Shown here: piece by piece, positions 19,215-28,328 of the stretch
How positions within the stretch are numbered: the stretch's first letter is position 1
Layout of the letters: each line of letters starts with the position of its first letter
Assembly (NCBI RefSeq): GCF_001262015.1
Contig: NZ_CP012074.1
Span: 1,215,001 to 1,279,000 of the forward strand
DNA: 64,000 bases
Direction: 5' to 3'
DNA from: Prevotella fusca JCM 17724
GTDB taxonomy: Bacteria > Bacteroidota > Bacteroidia > Bacteroidales > Bacteroidaceae
Program-made: the position numbers and the translations under genes
The notes under the pieces: model-generated
Told to the model about the DNA's origin: nothing
The model's database searches: none
The model's input: only the letters and a program-made list of their open reading frames with translations

Positions 19215-19871
19215 ATGAAACCATCATCCCACTTCACCCCGTCAGGCACTCCCCTCCCTTTGGAGGGGCTGGGGGAGGCTTCCATCGGCATCTTCGGTGG
19301 TTCCTTCAACCCTATCCACAACGGACATATAGCTTTAGCAAAGGCTTTTCTTGAAAAAGAAAACTTAGACCAGGTGTGGTTCATGGTATCACCCCAAAAC
19401 CCATTCAAGGTGAACCAGCAACTCTTAGCTGACCATCTGCGTCTGGAACTGGTGTGTAAGGCAACAGCTGACAATCCTCATTTCAAGGCTTCGGACTATG
19501 AGTTCCAACTCCCGAAACCTTCCTATACTTGGAACACCCTGCAGCAGCTCAGCCATGACTTCCCCACTTACCGCTTCACACTTCTCGTTGGTGGTGACAA
19601 CTGGGAAGCCTTCGACCGCTGGTATCATGCAGAAGACATACTTGCCAACTACCCGATTGTGGTTTATCCTCGGCAGGGGCAGGCAGTCTCTCGCACAACA
19701 CTTCCCGATGGCGTAAGCATTCTCAACACGCCTCTCATAAACATCAGCAGCACTGAAATTAGGCAGCGTGTTAAACAAGACGAAGACATCAGCCAGTTTG
19801 TTCCTGCAGACATAGAAGGAGATGTCATCCGCCTTTATAAGACAGCTGATACATCCTTGCAACAGGAATAA
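19215..19871 (+). CDS. nadD: Nicotinate-nucleotide adenylyltransferase with repeat-encoded N-terminus
   Basis: 218 residues. Makes nicotinate adenine dinucleotide from NaMN and ATP. The nucleotidyltransferase start GIFGGSFNPIHNGH is at residues ~25-38, with TxxH-type and ISST(E)IR motifs near the C-terminus. Normal NadD begins one or two residues before GIFGGSF. Here residues ~8-23 (FTPSGTPLPLEGLGEAS) are encoded by a GC-rich hairpin repeat (19236-19283). No ATG, GTG or TTG lies between the repeat and the core, so the upstream ATG at 19215 must be used and the repeat must be translated. Confidence 0.92.
   Translation: MKPSSHFTPSGTPLPLEGLGEASIGIFGGSFNPIHNGHIALAKAFLEKENLDQVWFMVSPQNPFKVNQQLLADHLRLELVCKATADNPHFKASDYEFQLPKPSYTWNTLQQLSHDFPTYRFTLLVGGDNWEAFDRWYHAEDILANYPIVVYPRQGQAVSRTTLPDGVSILNTPLINISSTEIRQRVKQDEDISQFVPADIEGDVIRLYKTADTSLQQE
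19236..19283. repeat. GC-rich hairpin repeat inside nadD start
   Basis: CCCCTCCCTTTGGAGGGG hairpin followed by CTGGGGGAGGCTTCC. It is in frame within nadD. Confidence 0.8.
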
Positions 19872-20046
19872 GCAGAAGGACGGCAACTGAATCCATAAGT
19901 CATTGTTCCCCTCCTCTATCTTCTTTGGGAAGCCTACCTCATAAACATTGCTGGTCACCCAATGTCACAGACCTGCTTCAAATCACAGTTTGTCAAAATA
20001 ATTCCAACGCCTTGAATCGTACTGATGCTTGACAGCACTCCAACTA

Positions 20047-20118
20047 AGCACTAATTGACATCCAATAGGTGCTTAATTGAAGGCTAAGTAAGGCTTAATC
20101 GGAGCCCAATTAAGCACC
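20047..20118. repeat. Family-2 array, 3 units of 22 bp
   Basis: Units start at 20047, 20069 and 20091; the last ends in AATTAAGCACC. Core words are CTTAATTGAAGGC and TAAGGCTTAAT. It lies in the 19872-20363 gap, which otherwise holds only the promoter for the next gene. Confidence 0.8.
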
Positions 20119-20311
20119 ACTTATTTACTATTTATCGTAACACTCTGTCAGGATGAGCGTTACATCGAACTGAATTTTTCATTTCACCCCTGACTTATTA
20201 GTAGGCAAAAAAATCAGATATGTAAAGATACTTCAGCGTTGCAAACACAAGAAAACACAATACAGACTTCACATGAACGGATAACAGTGGCATTAATTTT
20301 ATACTTAAATT

Positions 20312-20342
20312 TTGACTTATACTAAAAATAGTGTTAACTTTG
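20312..20342 (+). promoter_or_regulatory. Promoter of the EptA-like gene
   Basis: A TTG at 20312-20314 and TAACTTTG at 20335-20342, separated by 20 bp. A GTG candidate start at 20331 overlaps this element, so the ATG at 20364 is the real start. Confidence 0.7.
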
Positions 20343-20363
20343 CAAGTAAATATATACGTTTAC

Positions 20364-22217
20364 ATGAAATTTATTAAACAAGCTGTCTGCTTACTGAATA
20401 AGGCATATCAACCCATTAGGGACAATGCCTCATTCTTTTTCTTCATGTACCTTATCGGTATATTAGTATCGTATGCGGAGTTGCCTGCCAACAACCCCAA
20501 TGCTGCCGTATATGGCAATCTGTGGTTAGAGCTGTTTCTCGATCTGTATATTATCTGCACCATCCTCTCACTGATTCCAAAGAAGATTCGCCGATGGATT
20601 CGTGCTTTTCTCTATATCATAGCTTACAGTACAAGCATTGCTGACCTCTTCTGCTGGGTAAAGTTCCAGTCGACATTAAACCCGTCAATGCTCCTACTTG
20701 TCGGCGAGACCGATGAACGTGAGGCAAGTGAGTTTTTCAGCAGCTATTTTACGTCTGACCTTATCCTTTCAAGTGTAGGACTGCTACTGCTCGTTATGCT
20801 TATCCATATCCTCAAAGCATTTTGGAAGAAGGTAAAACTGCCGCCAGCTATCAGCTACAAAATGATGGTTGTGAGCCAAATCATCAACCACATCCAACCT
20901 GTTCTTGGAGGTATTTGCATTGTATTTCTTGGCTGGTCAATTGAATCCTCAGCCCACAACAAGAAAGAAATGGTGCAGATGTTCTCTTTAGACACCATCG
21001 GCTCTGTAGAACATGAACTGACAACCACGGATTGCGCACAGTTCTATCTGCCCGTCTACCGCCTTGCTTTCAGCATCTTTTCCAACGAACTGGCATCGCA
21101 ACAGATTGATCGCCTCATCGAAGCAAAGGACAAGATGGAAGTGGACAGCTGTTCGTTCAAATCGCCCAATATCGTCCTTATCATCGGCGAAAGTTATGGC
21201 AAACATCATTCACAGCAATATGGTTACTTCATGCCGACCAACCCTCGGCAGATAAAACGGGAAAAGTCGGGGCTGCTCGTACCTTTCAATGATGTCGTAG
21301 CACCATGGAATCTGACCAGCTTCGTGTTCAAGAATGTCTTTTCCCTACACGTTGTCGGACAGGAAGGTGAGTGGTGTGACTATCCACTCTTCCCCTCACT
21401 GTTCCGCAAGGCTGGCTATCATGTCACTTTCATAACCAATCAGTTCCTGCCGAAGGCAAAGCAGGCTGTATATGATTTCAGCGGCGGATTCTTCCTGAAT
21501 CATCCGGAACTTTCGCAGGCAATGTTCGATTCCCGCAATGAACAACTATACCAATTTGACCGCGGTCTGCTCGATGATTACGACAAAAAACAAGAACAAC
21601 ATAACACCGAGCACTACCTCATTATCTTCCATCTCATCGGACAGCATGTCAACTACAAGCAACGTTGTCCGAGCGACCGCCGCCACTTCAAGGCTGAAGA
21701 CTATGCCAAGAAGCGTGCCGACCTTGACGGGAAACAGCGGAAGATTCTGGCTGATTACGACAATGCCGTACTGTATAATGACTCCATCGTCGACGAGATC
21801 ATCAAGCGGTTTGAAGACCAGGAAGCAGTCGTCATCTACATGCCGGACCACGGAGAAGAGTGCTATGAGGACAGTCGTGGCTTCATCTGCCGCAACCATT
21901 CAGCAGCCATCGACTACGATCTGGCACGCTATGAGTTTGAAATCCCTTTCTGGGTCTACTGCTCACATAAGTATGCAGCCAAGCATCCAGACATTTTCCA
22001 GGAAATTATCAGTGCAAGGAACCGCCGCTTTATGACGGATGCTCTACCCCACATGCTGCTTTATCTGGCAGGAATCCACACGAAAGATTACCACTCCGAA
22101 TATAATATTCTCAGTCCGCAATACAACGAGATGCGACCGAGAATACTCAAGAATACTACGGATTACGATAAACTCTCCCGCCCATCCGACCACCATTCGC
22201 AACGTAAAGGAAAGTAA
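20364..22217 (+). CDS. EptA-like phosphoethanolamine transferase (sulfatase fold)
   Basis: 617 residues. Four to five N-terminal membrane helices (about residues 20-190) precede a periplasmic alkaline-phosphatase/sulfatase domain. Metal-site motif NIVLIIGESYG with Glu276; probable nucleophile Thr292 in MPTNP, equivalent to the Thr that takes the phosphoethanolamine; second metal motif YMPDHGEE; His residues in IIFHLIGQH. Family members move phosphoethanolamine from PE to lipid A, heptose or glycans. The acceptor here is not known. It heads a run of surface-modification genes; the next gene starts 86 bp downstream. Confidence 0.87.
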   Translation: MKFIKQAVCLLNKAYQPIRDNASFFFFMYLIGILVSYAELPANNPNAAVYGNLWLELFLDLYIICTILSLIPKKIRRWIRAFLYIIAYSTSIADLFCWVKFQSTLNPSMLLLVGETDEREASEFFSSYFTSDLILSSVGLLLLVMLIHILKAFWKKVKLPPAISYKMMVVSQIINHIQPVLGGICIVFLGWSIESSAHNKKEMVQMFSLDTIGSVEHELTTTDCAQFYLPVYRLAFSIFSNELASQQIDRLIEAKDKMEVDSCSFKSPNIVLIIGESYGKHHSQQYGYFMPTNPRQIKREKSGLLVPFNDVVAPWNLTSFVFKNVFSLHVVGQEGEWCDYPLFPSLFRKAGYHVTFITNQFLPKAKQAVYDFSGGFFLNHPELSQAMFDSRNEQLYQFDRGLLDDYDKKQEQHNTEHYLIIFHLIGQHVNYKQRCPSDRRHFKAEDYAKKRADLDGKQRKILADYDNAVLYNDSIVDEIIKRFEDQEAVVIYMPDHGEECYEDSRGFICRNHSAAIDYDLARYEFEIPFWVYCSHKYAAKHPDIFQEIISARNRRFMTDALPHMLLYLAGIHTKDYHSEYNILSPQYNEMRPRILKNTTDYDKLSRPSDHHSQRKGK

Positions 22218-22302
22218 GGAGACAACAGCCATACGAAGCCCGGGCAGGACTTCCAGCTGAAACACACCGGAGAGAACACAAAAGCAGAATACAATAAAAA
22301 CA

Positions 22303-23472
22303 ATGTTCAATAAGATATTTAAATCTGAACGCAACAGACTTTCGCCCATTTCATCGGAAAGAAACGAAGGCGGAACGCTCACTCGGACGGAATGTAACGC
22401 ATTACGGGGACTTGCCATCATTGGAATCTTCCTGCACAACTACTGCCACTGGCTGCGACCTGTGGTGAAGGAGAACGAATACCAGTATTTCCAGCACAAT
22501 GTAGACGGACTCTACCAGGTGCTGCAAGGGCAGTGGGATGAGCTTTTCTTCTTTCATATCCTGTCATTCTTCGGACACTATGGGGTGCCGGTATTCCTCT
22601 TCCTGTCTGCTTACGGCTTGACAATGAAGTACGAACAAAGACCAAACACAGCCCCAGCAGGCAGTCAGCAGACACCATCAAACCTGCCACTCTTCGGCTT
22701 CATCAAGTACCATTGGCTGAAGCTCTTCCGCATGATGATTGTCGGCTTCGTCGCCTTTACGATGGTTGACGCCATTACAGCAGGACAGCACCATTACAAA
22801 ATGATGGATATTATCGCTCAAATGGGACTTTTCAACAACCTGCTTCCCCACCCTGACGACATCATCTGGCCCGGTCCTTACTGGTTCTTCGGGCTTATGA
22901 TTCAGCTTTACATTGTTTATCGGCTCCTTCTCTATCGCCGCCATTGGGCGTGGAACGTGGCTTTGATTGTTGTTTGTTTTGCCATACAGCTGGCTTGCGA
23001 GCCAGAGAGTGAGGCACTGAACCGCTGGAGATACAACTTTATCGGTGGTATGCTGCCCTTCGGAGCAGGTCTGCTTTATGCAAGATATGCACGCCCTTGG
23101 AGTACAGCTACCAACCTTGTTGCCTTCATCCTTTCCATGTTTGCTATCCTGCTGATGAGTTTCAGCTACGCCACATGGCATCTTGTACCGCTTGCCGTTT
23201 GCATTGCTTCCGTTACATTCGTGAAGCTGTTGGGACAGTTGGAAACAGGAACAGGATACAGGAACATATCCATAATGAACGTTCTTTCATGGGTAGGCAG
23301 CATTTCTGCAGCCCTTTTCGTCTGCCACCCCATCACAAGAAAGATATTTATTCCTATCTCCAAAGAGGGCGACTATTGGGCAGGTCTCCTGCTTTACATC
23401 ATTGCATCGCTTTGTCTGGCATGGCTGTTCAAGGAACTGATGAAGAAGATTCCTGGTCCGAAACTAAAATAA
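22303..23472 (+). CDS. Acyltransferase-3 family membrane protein
   Basis: 389 residues, about ten transmembrane helices. The N-terminal motif ECNALRGLAIIGIFLHNYCHW and SFFGHYGVPVFLFLSAYGL match the OafA/YrhL-type acyltransferase-3 family, which O-acetylates or O-acylates sugars on the membrane surface. The His and Arg of the catalytic region (LRG...HN) are present. The ~25-residue polar N-terminus before the first helix is unusual but could be genuine. The substrate is unknown; gene context points to lipid A, O-antigen or capsule. Confidence 0.85.
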   Translation: MFNKIFKSERNRLSPISSERNEGGTLTRTECNALRGLAIIGIFLHNYCHWLRPVVKENEYQYFQHNVDGLYQVLQGQWDELFFFHILSFFGHYGVPVFLFLSAYGLTMKYEQRPNTAPAGSQQTPSNLPLFGFIKYHWLKLFRMMIVGFVAFTMVDAITAGQHHYKMMDIIAQMGLFNNLLPHPDDIIWPGPYWFFGLMIQLYIVYRLLLYRRHWAWNVALIVVCFAIQLACEPESEALNRWRYNFIGGMLPFGAGLLYARYARPWSTATNLVAFILSMFAILLMSFSYATWHLVPLAVCIASVTFVKLLGQLETGTGYRNISIMNVLSWVGSISAALFVCHPITRKIFIPISKEGDYWAGLLLYIIASLCLAWLFKELMKKIPGPKLK

Positions 23473-23510
23473 AAAAGATATAAGAATCACACGATTTCAT
23501 CGAAAAAACA

Positions 23511-24536
23511 ATGAAGATAAAAGACATCGAATTAGCTAATATAAGCCGCTACCGTGGCGAGTTGATGGGAGCAGCAATGCTTTTCGTCATCCTCTTCCAT
23601 GTGAGTTTGCCACGGGAAGACGCTTTCTTCGGATTGAGGAGAATGGGCAACATTGGTGTTGATATCTTCCTTTTCCTAAGCGGTATAGGACTGTGGTTCT
23701 CCTGGACTAAGCACCCTTCCCTGCGACACTTCTACCTGCGACGCTTCTTGCGCATCTATCCTGCATGGCTTCTTATTGCCTGTCTGTATTATATCCCCGA
23801 CTTCCTCTGCCTCGACATCACAAAACATCAAGGGCACAGCACGAATATCATCGATCTCATCGGTGACATTACCATCAACTGGGACTTCTGGCTACACGAC
23901 GAACTGACCTTCTGGTACATCCCTTGCATTATGTTCCTCTACGTAGTCAGCCCGTTCTATATGCGCCTCATAATCAAGCATCCCATCTACCGATGGCTAC
24001 CCGTAATAATGATCATGTGGTGCATCCTCGTACAATACGTTACCCCCATTCACGCAGTGGTGGGACACTTGGAAATCTTCTGGAGCCGGATACCCATCTT
24101 CTTCATCGGAATCAACATTGCAGCAGCGGTGAAACGGAAGGAAACAATGGATGGTGCATCCATCTGGATGATATGGCTAATATTCATAATGGCACTCGCC
24201 TCAAGCATATTCCTTGAACAGGAGAAACACGGACAGTTCCCGATTTTCCTCGAACGTATGCTCTATATTCCTCTCACGGTAACAACAATTCTACTGCTGA
24301 ACCGTGTCTTCCGACGCACGCCACGAACCATCAACAGTACTTTCAGACTTGTAGGAGCAATGAGCCTGGAGGCATACCTCATCCATGAACACTTTGTACT
24401 GGATTACATCGAACTGAACAACTGGACCTACTGGCCTACTTTCTTTGTGACCGCAAGCATCTCCCTGCTACTGGCATGGCTTCTGCATAATGCACTCGAA
24501 CGAATAATAATCCCCATAGAGAAAAGGATAAAATGA
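23511..24536 (+). CDS. Acyltransferase-3 family membrane protein
   Basis: 341 residues, about ten helices. YRGELMGAAMLFVILFHVSLP, GNIGVDIFLFLSGIGLWFSW and FYLRRFLRIYPAWLLIA are hallmark acyltransferase-3 segments (RG...H, FFxxSG-like, RRxxRIxP). It is a second, diverged copy next to the previous gene (38 bp gap). Its stop overlaps the ATG of the UbiA gene by 4 bp, so the two are translationally coupled. Confidence 0.87.
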   Translation: MKIKDIELANISRYRGELMGAAMLFVILFHVSLPREDAFFGLRRMGNIGVDIFLFLSGIGLWFSWTKHPSLRHFYLRRFLRIYPAWLLIACLYYIPDFLCLDITKHQGHSTNIIDLIGDITINWDFWLHDELTFWYIPCIMFLYVVSPFYMRLIIKHPIYRWLPVIMIMWCILVQYVTPIHAVVGHLEIFWSRIPIFFIGINIAAAVKRKETMDGASIWMIWLIFIMALASSIFLEQEKHGQFPIFLERMLYIPLTVTTILLLNRVFRRTPRTINSTFRLVGAMSLEAYLIHEHFVLDYIELNNWTYWPTFFVTASISLLLAWLLHNALERIIIPIEKRIK

Positions 24537-25423
24537 AATACCTCCTACAACTAATCCGCCCACACCAGTGGATAAAGAATCTCATTGTTCTCCTTCCCGT
24601 CTTCTTTGGAGGAGCTTTGTTGCAGTGGGAAGCTGTTTATGCAGGACTGATTACAGCCCTGTCATTCAGCCTGGCTGCCTCATCCATCTACTGCCTCAAC
24701 GACATTGTGGATATAAATGACGACCAACAGCATCCCGTGAAGTGTCACCGTCCGCTGGCATCAGGTGCCGTCAGTATCGCACAGGGCTATATTCTGATGG
24801 GAATGATGTTCGTTCTGTCGATGACTTCGACGTTTTTATTACCTGCCCACCAGACTGAAACCGCCAGCGTAATACTCTTTTACTGGCTGCTGAACATAGC
24901 CTACTGCCTCCGACTGAAGCGATATGCTATCATTGACGTGTGCATCGTTGCCTTCGGATTTGTCCTTCGGATTCTTGCCGGAGGATATGCCACTAACATC
25001 AATCTGAGCAAGTGGATTGTATTGATGACCTTCCTCCTGATGCTCTTCCTGTCCTTTGCCAAACGTCGAGATGACGTTGTAAGAATGAACGAGACAGGAC
25101 ATGCTCCTCGGCAGAACACCATCCGTTACAACCTCACCTTCATCAATCAGGCGATTACGATAACAGCAAGTGTTACCTTGGTGTGCTACATCATGTACAC
25201 CGTAAGCCCTGAAACTATCCAGAACTTCCACACCGACCATCTTTATCTGACCAGCGTCTTCGTACTTTTAGGACTGCTGCGATATATCCAGATTTCGGTT
25301 GTCGACAAGAAGAGCGGCGACCCCACGAAGGTGATGCTACACGACCGTTTCATGCAACTCATCGTCCTGGCTTTCGGTCTGGCATTCCTTTTCATCATCT
25401 ATGTACTCAAGAACATCCAATAG
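24533..25423 (+). CDS. UbiA-family polyprenyl-phosphate phosphoribosyltransferase (putative)
   Basis: 296 residues, about 8-9 helices. First Asp-rich motif NDIVDINDDQQHPVKCHRP (residues 56-74) includes HPxKxxRPLASG, the pattern of decaprenyl-phosphate phosphoribosyltransferase (mycobacterial Rv3806c type) rather than of quinone or heme UbiA enzymes. Second region LRLKRYAIIDVCIVAFGFVLRILAGG. The predicted reaction is transfer of phosphoribose from PRPP to a polyprenyl phosphate in the inner membrane. The following phosphatase gene (3-bp gap) and gtrA fit a complete polyprenyl-phospho-ribose pathway. The substrate is inferred, not shown. Confidence 0.8.
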   Translation: MKYLLQLIRPHQWIKNLIVLLPVFFGGALLQWEAVYAGLITALSFSLAASSIYCLNDIVDINDDQQHPVKCHRPLASGAVSIAQGYILMGMMFVLSMTSTFLLPAHQTETASVILFYWLLNIAYCLRLKRYAIIDVCIVAFGFVLRILAGGYATNINLSKWIVLMTFLLMLFLSFAKRRDDVVRMNETGHAPRQNTIRYNLTFINQAITITASVTLVCYIMYTVSPETIQNFHTDHLYLTSVFVLLGLLRYIQISVVDKKSGDPTKVMLHDRFMQLIVLAFGLAFLFIIYVLKNIQ

Positions 25424-25426
25424 GAA

Positions 25427-26026
25427 ATGAAAAAGATATATGCTTTCGACTTCGATGGTACACTGACGACCAAGGATACACTTCTCGAATTTATCCGCTT
25501 TGCAAAGGGAAGCGGGCTGATGTACGCAGGTTTTCTGCTCTTCTCTCCCCTGCTCATACTGATGAAACTGCATCTTTACCCTAACTGGAAAGCAAAACAA
25601 AAGATATTCTCATGGTTTTTCAAGGGTATGAAGATTAACGAATTTGACCTTCTTTGCCGGACTTTCGCACAACAGAACCAACATCTTCTTCGCCCTGAAG
25701 GAAAGGAAAAGGTCAGAAAAATATTAGAAGAAGATGACATCACAGTGCTGGTTATCAGTGCAAGCATAGACAACTGGGTACGCCCTTTCTTCGATGAATT
25801 CGGAGAAAACATACGGGTAATAGGAACACAGATTGAAATAAAGACCGACCGAGTTACAGGACGTTTTACCACAAAGAACTGCTACGGACAGGAAAAGGTA
25901 AACCGCCTGAAAGCACTTTACCCACAGCGTGAGACCTACGAACTGATTGCCTTTGGCGACAGCAGAGGCGACAAAGAACTGCTTGCATACGCAGACAAAG
26001 GCTTTTACAAACCTTTCAGGAACTAA
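25427..26026 (+). CDS. HAD-superfamily phosphatase (HAD-IB type)
   Basis: 199 residues. Motif I AFDFDGTLTTKD (Asp8, Asp10), motif II VLVISASIDNW, and motif IV FGDSRGDKELL. A hydrophobic stretch at about residues 33-50 (GLMYAGFLLFSPLLILMKL) suggests membrane association. By position, three bases after the UbiA gene, it probably removes the 5-phosphate from the polyprenyl-phospho-phosphoribose intermediate, a role filled by an unrelated phosphatase family in mycobacteria. A generic phosphoserine-phosphatase-like role cannot be excluded. Confidence 0.83.
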   Translation: MKKIYAFDFDGTLTTKDTLLEFIRFAKGSGLMYAGFLLFSPLLILMKLHLYPNWKAKQKIFSWFFKGMKINEFDLLCRTFAQQNQHLLRPEGKEKVRKILEEDDITVLVISASIDNWVRPFFDEFGENIRVIGTQIEIKTDRVTGRFTTKNCYGQEKVNRLKALYPQRETYELIAFGDSRGDKELLAYADKGFYKPFRN

Positions 26027-26034
26027 AAGAAAAG

Positions 26035-26424
26035 ATGCAGAAAAGCGAAACAAGAAACAAGGAAAAGCTCGGCGAAATCGTCCGTTTCATCATTGTGGGC
26101 ACATTGGCAACAGCTATCCAATACGGCACTTACCTGTTGATGATTCTCTGGGTACAACCTCTTGGTGCCAATACCATTGCATACCTTGTCAGCTTTACAT
26201 TCAACTATATTGCATCAACCCGCTACACTTTCCGCGTGAAGTCCACCACCAAACGTGGTGCAGGCTTCATCCTTTCACACATCATCAACTATGCCTTGCA
26301 GACCATCTGCCTCCATTTCTTCCTTTGGGCAGGGCTCAGCAAGCAGATAGCAATGATTCCCATGTTCGCTATCTGTGTACCTATCAACTTCCTTTTGGTG
26401 CGTTTCTTCCTGCATAAGAAGTAA
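26035..26424 (+). CDS. GtrA-family membrane protein
   Basis: 129 residues, four transmembrane helices. EIVRFIIVGTLATAIQYGTYLLMI and NYIASTRYTFRVKS are GtrA signatures. GtrA proteins are thought to flip undecaprenyl-phosphate-linked sugars across the inner membrane. It is the last gene of the ubiA-HAD-gtrA run (8-bp gap) and is followed by a family-1 palindrome array. Confidence 0.88.
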   Translation: MQKSETRNKEKLGEIVRFIIVGTLATAIQYGTYLLMILWVQPLGANTIAYLVSFTFNYIASTRYTFRVKSTTKRGAGFILSHIINYALQTICLHFFLWAGLSKQIAMIPMFAICVPINFLLVRFFLHKK

Positions 26425-26454
26425 TATTTTTCCCATCAACAAAGCCCGTTCCCG

Positions 26455-26521
26455 AATTCTTTTCATGAAAAGAAATATTTATTGTCATGAAAATAAATTC
26501 TTATCTTCATGAAAATAATTC
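26455..26521. repeat. Family-1 palindromic array, 3 units of 22 bp
   Basis: TCATGA cores start at 26463, 26485 and 26507. Bounded by CGAATTC on the left and AATTCACGG on the right. Confidence 0.85.
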
Positions 26522-26595
26522 ACGGTAATGTGAACTATGATATAATAAAAATTGCTAAAGGAAGAGCAATATACTTTCTTGAAAGAAGAAAACAG

Positions 26596-26622
26596 CCCTC
26601 TTTGGCATAAAACCCAAGAGGG
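26596..26622 (-). terminator. Terminator of the lipoprotein gene
   Basis: CCCTCTTTGG (26596-26605) pairs with CCCAAGAGGG (26613-26622); on the minus strand CTGTTTTCTTC follows. Confidence 0.6.
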
Positions 26623-26676
26623 ACTATTCTTAAGAAAAACACTTTTGGAGGTACAAACAGTATCTATGATTTACGG

Positions 26677-27210
26677 TCAGCATTCTGGCAAACTCTTCCC
26701 CGAGTTGAATTTCACACTTGTCTTCTTGTTCTTCTCAATGCTAATCTGACCGTTATACATGACATACTCTTCCATACATTTCATGTCAGTTCCTGCATAA
26801 TAAACCTTCAGATGATAATTACCAGATGAAAGTTTACTCATCTTGAAGTCAACATCGTAATCACAGGTGCAATCTGCCCAAGAATCGATGTTCCCATTAT
26901 GATATATAATGAGTGTAATCTGATTGTCATGATTAGTTACATTTACGAAACGTTCACGTATAGCACAATTATCCTTAACATTCTCTATCTTACATTGGGC
27001 TGTCCCGTCTTTTCCCAATTCAATGCCAAGAGTTGCAGGTCTTGTGTCATACTCCTGATAGAAATCACTACGTGATTCCGTTTTCGATAAAGCAACTTTA
27101 CATGCGGAGTTTGTTAGATCATAGACTTTTAGTGCATCAAGAACTACATTTTCTGATGAGCATGCTGATAATCCAATAAGACATATCAGACAATACAATA
27201 CCTTTTTCAT
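26677..27210 (-). CDS. Lipoprotein of unknown function
   Basis: 177 residues. Signal peptide MKKVLYCLICLIGLSACSS with lipobox LSAC (Cys17). The mature part is a compact, Cys-containing beta-rich domain (CTCDYDVDFKMSKLSSGNYHLKVYYAGT). The SGNYHLKVY segment resembles strands of small immunoglobulin-like calycin folds, but I recognise no family. Single gene with its own terminator. Confidence 0.75.
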   Translation of the reverse strand: MKKVLYCLICLIGLSACSSENVVLDALKVYDLTNSACKVALSKTESRSDFYQEYDTRPATLGIELGKDGTAQCKIENVKDNCAIRERFVNVTNHDNQITLIIYHNGNIDSWADCTCDYDVDFKMSKLSSGNYHLKVYYAGTDMKCMEEYVMYNGQISIEKNKKTSVKFNSGKSLPEC

Positions 27211-27256
27211 AATTACAATGGATTAAGTATGTTAATATTAAATACGTAATTACTTA

Positions 27257-28321
27257 TTATTTATTGCTTTCATATACCGCAATTTCAGATATTAACGAAT
27301 AAACATCCTTGACGCTTTCCAATCCAAGAGAGGAGTCTTCCTTGCATCGTTTTTCAACCATATCAGCAAAGGTCTTAATTTCTGAGAAGAAACCTTGAGA
27401 GACTATTTGATTATTACCCACAGTCGGAGTAAAGCTGTTTCTCCCATAGAGATTGACAACGGTAACATTGCTATGGAAGACTTTTTCCAATGGTATACCA
27501 AATACAACAGAATGTCTTGGGGTGAAATCAAGCCTTTCCATTCTATCCAACTGATACAGCCCCTTATCTGTACTGATACTTAAAAGTTCTTGTGCTTCCT
27601 GCCAGGAATAGCCTGTTGAAAGTTCCATTACGCCTGTTATGTCCTTGTGTTCTAATATCAAAAACAAGGTCTGCCCACCATCCCCACAGCTGATAGTATC
27701 TGCCATTTTCACCTTTGCTTTGCCAAAAAGAAATATCACATAATCAAGCGGATGGATGAAAAGATCGAGCAAAGCATTACCTTCTGGGTATAGTCCTGTC
27801 AAATAACGATAATGATAATGTCTTTTACCTTCCCTTTTTAATCTGTTTTGCAGTATTCGGGTCACAGGTGCAAAGCGTCTTTGTAGTCCGACTACAATAT
27901 GTTTTGAACCATAAAGTTTGATGGTATCTATCAAGAGCCTAAGTTGCCTTTCATTCTCACAAGGTGGTTTTTCAACAAACAAAGACTTCTCTGCCTTGAT
28001 GACCTCACTTGCTATGTGAAAATGTGAATGTGCATTGGTGGCAACAAAGATTCCCGAAACCGTATCATCATGTAAAATGTCATGTAAGGATGTTGTGCTT
28101 TTGACTCCCTTATACTTTTGAGAAATCAGTCTGGCTTTCTTTTCAGAAGTACAGCAAATGTACTTTATTGGCAATTGAAGATACTGCATGACAGGCAGCA
28201 GATTATTGACACAATGGCTGCCAAAACCAACAAGGGCATACTGTTGCGTGTAGGTTTGATTCAATTCCTTCATACTACGCATACTCTTGTACCTGTTGAT
28301 GATATTATTTAAATATTCCAT
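27257..28321 (-). CDS. Gfo/Idh/MocA-family oxidoreductase
   Basis: 354 residues. N-terminal Rossmann domain (YALVGFGSHCVNNLLPVMQYL), the conserved VEKPPCEN (typically EKP) that contributes the catalytic Lys, and a C-terminal alpha/beta domain. NAD(P)-dependent oxidation or reduction of a sugar or cyclitol is the family role. The N-terminus carries an extra ~25 residues before the nucleotide-binding strand. It is 7 bp downstream of the radical SAM gene and so co-transcribed with it; the shared pathway is not obvious. Confidence 0.83.
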   Translation of the reverse strand: MEYLNNIINRYKSMRSMKELNQTYTQQYALVGFGSHCVNNLLPVMQYLQLPIKYICCTSEKKARLISQKYKGVKSTTSLHDILHDDTVSGIFVATNAHSHFHIASEVIKAEKSLFVEKPPCENERQLRLLIDTIKLYGSKHIVVGLQRRFAPVTRILQNRLKREGKRHYHYRYLTGLYPEGNALLDLFIHPLDYVIFLFGKAKVKMADTISCGDGGQTLFLILEHKDITGVMELSTGYSWQEAQELLSISTDKGLYQLDRMERLDFTPRHSVVFGIPLEKVFHSNVTVVNLYGRNSFTPTVGNNQIVSQGFFSEIKTFADMVEKRCKEDSSLGLESVKDVYSLISEIAVYESNK

Positions 28322-28328
28322 ATTCTAA

